Assembly (NCBI GenBank): GCA_046715035.1
Contig: JBKJZR010000168.1
Location: 1 to 43,876, forward strand
Length of the DNA stretch: 43,876 bases
Source of the DNA: PALSA-1004 sp046715035
GTDB taxonomy: Bacteria; Pseudomonadota; Gammaproteobacteria; Burkholderiales; SG8-41
Direction of reading: 5' to 3'
Of this stretch, positions 40,108-43,876 are shown in pieces. The notes under the pieces were generated by a model. The model was given only the letters and a program-made list of their open reading frames with translations. It ran no database searches and had not been told where the DNA came from. Position numbers and translations under genes: made by a program. Positions within the stretch are counted from its first letter, which is position 1. Each line of letters opens with the position of its first letter.

Positions 40108-40383
40108 TTACTTGCCGGGGGGAGGGACGTAACCTTGTGCCATATCGGCGCCACCGCCGAAGAAGTGCCGTTCCATTTGCTGCGCCAGATAGTCACGCGC
40201 TTTCTTGTCGGCGAGATTCAGCCGATTCTCGTTTACCAGCATCTTCTGCTGCTCGAGCCACTGCTTCCATGCTTCCTTCGAGACACCTTCGAAAATCCGT
40301 TTCCCGAGGTCGCCGGGATAGGGCGGAAAATCAAGACCTTCAGCTTCGCGCCCGAGCTTGACGCACTTGACCGTTCTTGCCAT
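40108..40383 (-). CDS. yggX: Probable Fe(2+)-trafficking protein YggX
   Basis: 91 residues, the family length. The signature opening MARTVKCVKLGREAEGLDFP contains the conserved Cys7, which is oxidation-sensitive in E. coli YggX. FEGVSKEAWKQWLEQQKMLV and LINEN-like ENRLNLAD segments follow, then MERHFFGGG near the C-terminus. The protein helps protect iron-sulfur clusters and handles labile iron under oxidative stress. It stands between argA and ppk, all on the minus strand, as in relatives. The 193-nt leader holds a hairpin. Confidence 0.96.
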   Translation of the reverse strand: MARTVKCVKLGREAEGLDFPPYPGDLGKRIFEGVSKEAWKQWLEQQKMLVNENRLNLADKKARDYLAQQMERHFFGGGADMAQGYVPPPGK

Positions 40384-40408
40384 GGCAATCCTCCAGACGG
40401 GGCGTCGA

Positions 40409-40434
40409 GCGAAACCGACCTAGTCCGGTTTCGC
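40409..40434 (-). other. Hairpin in the yggX leader
   Basis: GCGAAACCG (40409-40417) and CGGTTTCGC (40426-40434) form a perfect 9-bp stem with an 8-nt loop. It lies 26 nt upstream of the yggX start codon and downstream of argA. There is no T-run on the minus strand, so it is unlikely to be the argA terminator. A role in mRNA stability or translation control of yggX is possible. Confidence 0.4.
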
Positions 40435-40576
40435 ATTGTGACAATCGCGTGTTGCAGAATTGTTACAGCGCACGTCGATTCTATCAGGAATGCGCGAATT
40501 CCTCGGCGGCGGCTGCAGGCACGGTGTGCGCTGTCCTGCGGTGATCGCCATGCGGTTTTTCCATGAATCGTTGTCG

Positions 40577-41896
40577 CTACAGGTGTTTGATGTACACCTG
40601 CGAACGACGCTGGTAGTTGTATAGATCCTGCTTGCGGCGCGGCAATTCCGAGACGGGAGCCGCGACGAAACCGCGCTCCACGAACCAGTGCCCGGTGCGG
40701 GTCGTCAGTACAAACAGTCGCTTGACTTTGTGCTTGCGGGCGCGCGCTTCGATCGCCTGCAACAGTCGCTCGCCGGCACCGGCGCGGCGATGATCGGGGT
40801 GGACGACGAGTCCGGCGAGCTCGGCCATTCCGTTGTCGTACTCGTAAAGACCGGCGCAGCCGATGATCATGCGGTCGTGCTCGAGCACGCAGAAACGGCC
40901 GATCTCGCGCTCGAGCAGTTCCCGCCCGCGTTTCACGAGCGTCCCGTCGGCCTCGAGCGGCTCGAGCAGGCGCAGGATGCCGCCGATGTCTTCGATGCCG
41001 GCCTGGCTCAGCTTTTCCACCGGATCCTGCGTCAGCATCGTGCCCACGCCCTGGCGCGTGAAAAGCTCCAGCAGCAGCGCACCGTGCGCGTGGCGCGAAA
41101 TCAGGTGCGCCCGTTTGACGCCGGCCCGGCACGCGGCGACTGCCCGCGGCAGGTAGCAGTGCACGTCACTCGTGAGCGCAGTGTTGCGCGCGAGCAGCCG
41201 CTCGGCCTCGCTGCACGTCAGCTCGCGCTTGAGCTCCGCACGCTTGCCGGTGACGATGCCGGCCGAATCCATCAAAAATATCAATTTTTCCGCGCCCAGC
41301 GCGATCGCTGCCGAGGCCGCCACGTCCTCGAGGGTCAGATTGAAAATTTCCCCCGTCGGCGAATAGCCGAGCGGCGACAGCAGCACCAGTTCGTTGTGAT
41401 CGAGGCGATCGCTGATGCCGGTCACATCGATCTTGCGCACTTCACCGGCATACATGAGGTCCACTCCGCCGACCACGCCGATCGGCTTTGCGGTCACGAA
41501 ATTCCCCGTGGCGACACGGATGTCGGCGCCCGCCATCGGTGAATTCGGCAATCCCATCGAGAGCAGAGCCTCGATCTCGACGCGGATCCTGCCGCTGGCT
41601 TCCTTGGCGCACGACAGGGCGACTTCGTCCGTGACGCGCACGTCGCCGACGTAGCGGGTGCGGTGCCTGAGCTGCTTCAGCCGGGCGTCGATCTGGGGAC
41701 GCGCCCCGTGCACGAGGACCAGCCGCACACCCAGGCTCGCCAGCAGATTGACATCGTGCGTCAATGCCATGAACTTGCCGTCCGCCACGACCTCGCCGCC
41801 GAACGCGATCACGAAGGTGCGTCCGCCAAAAGCGTGGATGTAAGTCGCCGCGGCGCGAAACCAGCGGACGAAGTCGGCGGGTGCTGACGATGCCAT
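40577..41896 (-). CDS. argA: N-acetylglutamate synthase
   Basis: 439 residues. The N-terminal amino-acid kinase domain (about 20-285) contains FVIAFGGEVV and LVLVHGARPQIDARL and binds the arginine inhibitor. The C-terminal GNAT domain (about 295-439) has MAELAGLVVHPDHRRAGAGE with the acetyl-CoA loop. It transfers acetyl from acetyl-CoA to glutamate, the first step of arginine synthesis. Domain order and length match classical ArgA of proteobacteria. It is divergent from the metal-efflux-type gene set and followed by yggX. Confidence 0.96.
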   Translation of the reverse strand: MASSAPADFVRWFRAAATYIHAFGGRTFVIAFGGEVVADGKFMALTHDVNLLASLGVRLVLVHGARPQIDARLKQLRHRTRYVGDVRVTDEVALSCAKEASGRIRVEIEALLSMGLPNSPMAGADIRVATGNFVTAKPIGVVGGVDLMYAGEVRKIDVTGISDRLDHNELVLLSPLGYSPTGEIFNLTLEDVAASAAIALGAEKLIFLMDSAGIVTGKRAELKRELTCSEAERLLARNTALTSDVHCYLPRAVAACRAGVKRAHLISRHAHGALLLELFTRQGVGTMLTQDPVEKLSQAGIEDIGGILRLLEPLEADGTLVKRGRELLEREIGRFCVLEHDRMIIGCAGLYEYDNGMAELAGLVVHPDHRRAGAGERLLQAIEARARKHKVKRLFVLTTRTGHWFVERGFVAAPVSELPRRKQDLYNYQRRSQVYIKHL

Positions 41897-41971
41897 CTTG
41901 AACTATATCAATCCTGAGTAATCAAATAGATGGATATTAAGCGAGAAATTCCCCGGGGAGAAGCGCCAGGG

Positions 41972-42000
41972 TTGACCCTGCGCATTACACAGGCTATGTT
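41972..42000 (+). promoter_or_regulatory. Promoter for the small exported-protein gene, probably giving a leaderless mRNA
   Basis: TTGACC (41972-41977) and TATGTT (41995-42000) are exactly 17 bp apart, a good sigma-70 pair. Only six bases separate the -10 from the ATG at 42007, so transcription should begin at the start codon itself. No Shine-Dalgarno exists. No MerR-type 19-20 bp spacer or clear operator palindrome was found. Confidence 0.6.
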
Positions 42001-42006
42001 AGCGTC

Positions 42007-42408
42007 ATGAGTGTAAACCTGCGCCGCCAGACTGCGCGCATTTGCTGCGTTATCACGACCTGCCTGCTGTTCATGCAGTTCGCGGTAGCCGCCTATGCGT
42101 GTCCGGGACTGGGCGCCTCCAGCCTTCCGTCCGCCGCAGTCGTAACCGCACCCTCGGACATGGTCAACGGATGCGAAGTGCTCGACCCGGCAAACCCCAA
42201 CCTGTGTCTGCAGCACTGGCAGGCCGGCAGCCAGCTGCCGGACGCCGCCGCCATCGCCGTTCCACTTTCGAGTTTGGTGGCGATGGCGGAGATAGCGCTG
42301 CCCGATGTCGATGCTACCCTGAGCTCGTTCACTGCCGCCGCGGGTGACCTTCGCGCGCGCGATACTGCACCAGCGATTAACGTCCGCAACTGTTGCTTGC
42401 GGATTTAA
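42007..42408 (+). CDS. Small exported Cys-containing protein at the head of a metal-efflux-type operon
   Basis: 133 residues. A hydrophobic signal (about 10-30) ends AYACPG. Cysteines occur as a pair in the signal region, singly in AYACP, NGCEV and NLCLQH, and as a final Cys-Cys (NCCLRI). Proteins of this make-up are often found in front of copper or heavy-metal efflux genes in betaproteobacteria and are usually annotated as hypothetical; a metal-binding role would fit but is not shown. The outer membrane duct gene follows. The promoter overlaps the start so closely that translation is probably leaderless. Confidence 0.65.
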   Translation: MSVNLRRQTARICCVITTCLLFMQFAVAAYACPGLGASSLPSAAVVTAPSDMVNGCEVLDPANPNLCLQHWQAGSQLPDAAAIAVPLSSLVAMAEIALPDVDATLSSFTAAAGDLRARDTAPAINVRNCCLRI

Positions 42409-42486
42409 GACCTCCCGACTGCCCGCACGTCACCGCCGCGTCTTTTACGCGGATCGGTGTTTGGTTTGCTGCAATCTGGAGGTCCT

Positions 42487-43836
42487 ATGTACGTCTATTC
42501 CCAAGTCCCGGGCGACCGGGATAGTCCAACGCGCGTAACCGCGCGCCTGCTGCTCACCGGCGTGCTCATGTTCGCCGGTCACCTTCATGCGGGCGAAGCA
42601 CCCCTGACGCTGGCCGAGGCCCAGCGGCTCGCTGTCGAGCGCTCGCGCCAGCTCGACGCCAACGACGCTGTGGTTCTGGCCTCGCGTGAGCTGGCCGTTT
42701 CCGCCGCGCAGAATCCCGACCCCGTGCTGCGGCTCGGAGTCGACAATCTTCCCGTGGACGGCCCTGATCGCTTCAGCATCGGCGCCGATTTCATGACCAT
42801 GCGCAGGATCGGCGTGATGCAGGAATTCACGCGCGCTGAAAAACGCCAGCTGCGCGGCCAGCGCTACGAGCGCGAAGCCGACAAGGCAGTAGCCGAAAAA
42901 TCGGTCACGCTGGCCGATATTCACCGCGATACCGCATTGGCTTGGTTCGATCGCTACTACGCCGAAGCGATGGCAATGCAGATGGCAGAGCAGATCAGAC
43001 AGGCGCAGCTGGAAATCGAGGCCGCCGACAGCGCCTATCGTTCCGGCCGCGGCAGTCAGGCCGAGGTGTTCGTCGCGCGCGCGGCCAAGGTCGCACTGGA
43101 AGACCGCGCCAGCGAGCTGGACCGCAAGGTCCGCACCGCGACGACGGCACTGGCGCGCTGGGTAGGCAGTGGGGCGCAGGCGCTGCTGGGCGCAAAACCT
43201 GCGACCGACACCGTGCCTTTTCACATCCATGCCCTCGATATCGCGCTTGCCCGTCACCCGCGGATCGACGTCCTCGCCAAACAGGTGGAAGTGGCCGCGA
43301 CTGAAGCGAAATTGGCACAAGCGAACAAGAAATCCGACTGGAGCGCCGAAGTGGCCTTCAGTCAGCGAGGCTCGCAATATTCCAACATGGTGTCGTTCGG
43401 CGTTTCCATCCCCCTGCAGTGGGACCGCAGGAACCGGCAGGACCGCGAGGTGGCTGCCAAGCTGTCGCAGGTCGAGCGCGCGCGGGCAGAGCGTGAGGAA
43501 GCGTTGCGCGCCCATGTCGCCGAGGTCAGCGCGATGCTGGGCGAATGGGAGAACACCCGCGCGCGCCAGGCCCGCATCGAGCGCGAAATGGTACCGCTGG
43601 CCGCCGGACGCACGCAGGCGGCCATGAGCGCCTACCGCGGCGGCAAGTCGTCGTTGACCGATGCGCTCGGCGCGCGGCGCAGTGAGATCGAGGTGCGCCT
43701 GCAAGCGCTGCAGTTGGAGCTCGAAGCCGCGCGCCTGTGGGCGCAGCTCGCCTTTCTGCTTCCGCCCGATGAATCCTCGCTGCGTCCCGCGACGCCGGCT
43801 GCGTCCAGTGCGTCCTTCGGCGGAGGTGTCCGATGA
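42487..43836 (+). CDS. TolC-family outer membrane efflux protein (CzcC/CusC-like)
   Basis: 449 residues from ATG 42487, chosen because GGAGG lies at 42478-42482; an earlier opening at 42457 lacks such a site. A signal peptide (about 1-35, HLHAGEA) precedes two outer-membrane efflux repeats rich in Ala, Arg, Glu and Gln. Segments such as APLTLAEAQRLAVERS and YAEAMAMQMAEQIRQAQLEI form the periplasmic tunnel helices. There is no lipobox Cys. It should form the outer membrane duct of a heavy-metal RND pump, whose adaptor begins at its stop codon (ATGA). The metal cannot be decided from this protein. Confidence 0.9.
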   Translation: MYVYSQVPGDRDSPTRVTARLLLTGVLMFAGHLHAGEAPLTLAEAQRLAVERSRQLDANDAVVLASRELAVSAAQNPDPVLRLGVDNLPVDGPDRFSIGADFMTMRRIGVMQEFTRAEKRQLRGQRYEREADKAVAEKSVTLADIHRDTALAWFDRYYAEAMAMQMAEQIRQAQLEIEAADSAYRSGRGSQAEVFVARAAKVALEDRASELDRKVRTATTALARWVGSGAQALLGAKPATDTVPFHIHALDIALARHPRIDVLAKQVEVAATEAKLAQANKKSDWSAEVAFSQRGSQYSNMVSFGVSIPLQWDRRNRQDREVAAKLSQVERARAEREEALRAHVAEVSAMLGEWENTRARQARIEREMVPLAAGRTQAAMSAYRGGKSSLTDALGARRSEIEVRLQALQLELEAARLWAQLAFLLPPDESSLRPATPAASSASFGGGVR

Positions 43837-43876
43837 AAACAAAAAGACTGGCCATCGCGCTCAGCGTGGCGGGCTT
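43833..43876 (+). CDS. Start of the next gene, probably the RND periplasmic adaptor (CusB/CzcB-like), cut by the window end
   Basis: ATG 43833 overlaps the TGA of the outer membrane gene (ATGA), with GGAGG at 43822-43826. Fourteen codons are visible: MKTKRLAIALSVAG, the beginning of a signal peptide. Position and coupling suggest the membrane-fusion adaptor of the pump, but the sequence itself shows only an exported N-terminus. Confidence 0.6.
   Translation, partial: MKTKRLAIALSVAG

Overview
The window is G+C-rich chromosomal DNA from a Gram-negative bacterium. Gene content and order point to the Betaproteobacteria: lpxL-like/metK divergence, a SAH riboswitch in front of ahcY, slt-NDUFA9-like-GST-cca order, pteridine-reductase-like SDR next to ttcA, argA-yggX-ppk, and phoU-ppx. 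I cannot name a genus. Coding density is high, and no tRNA, rRNA, CRISPR array or complete insertion sequence was seen.

Layout. 1-6234: an acetyltransferase and a lipid A-type acyltransferase on the minus strand, then the activated-methyl cycle (metK, SAH riboswitch, ahcY, metF) on the plus strand. A VapBC/FitAB-type toxin-antitoxin pair with its own palindromic operator, followed by coding relics, sits between ahcY and metF. 6235-9291: a 37-codon small ORF, an exporter-type ABC half-transporter and an orphan family-3 substrate-binding lipoprotein. 9248-15994: a complete tripartite RND efflux operon on the minus strand, with a divergent TetR/AcrR-type repressor. An AcrR-like palindrome fills the pump promoter between -35 and -10.

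16213-21222 is the most distinctive block. It holds a secreted protein of unknown function, a CsgG-like secreted protein, a membrane Ser/Thr kinase whose extracytoplasmic part seems to share a fold with the first protein, and, convergent to it, a class III adenylate cyclase carrying an FHA (phosphothreonine-reading) domain. This looks like an envelope-sensing phospho-relay that could feed cAMP.

21267-24972: two copies of a ~180-bp structured repeat (inverted repeats plus palindromes) bracket an HTH/class V aminotransferase fusion gene, ttcA and a pteridine-reductase-like SDR. One copy supplies the aminotransferase stop codon, the other the 5' end of the SDR reading frame. 25025-34126: a MidA-type methyltransferase, a dihaem cytochrome c, then a tight minus-strand run: ilvA, slt, NDUFA9-like, GST, cca (its HD domain looks degenerate), GST. 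34297-40383: rpiA and a phosphate/polyphosphate block (phoU, ppx, convergent sixA and ppk) plus yggX. 40577-43876: argA, then the start of a metal-efflux-type operon (small Cys-containing exported protein with a probably leaderless mRNA, CzcC/CusC-like outer membrane protein, and the first codons of a likely adaptor).
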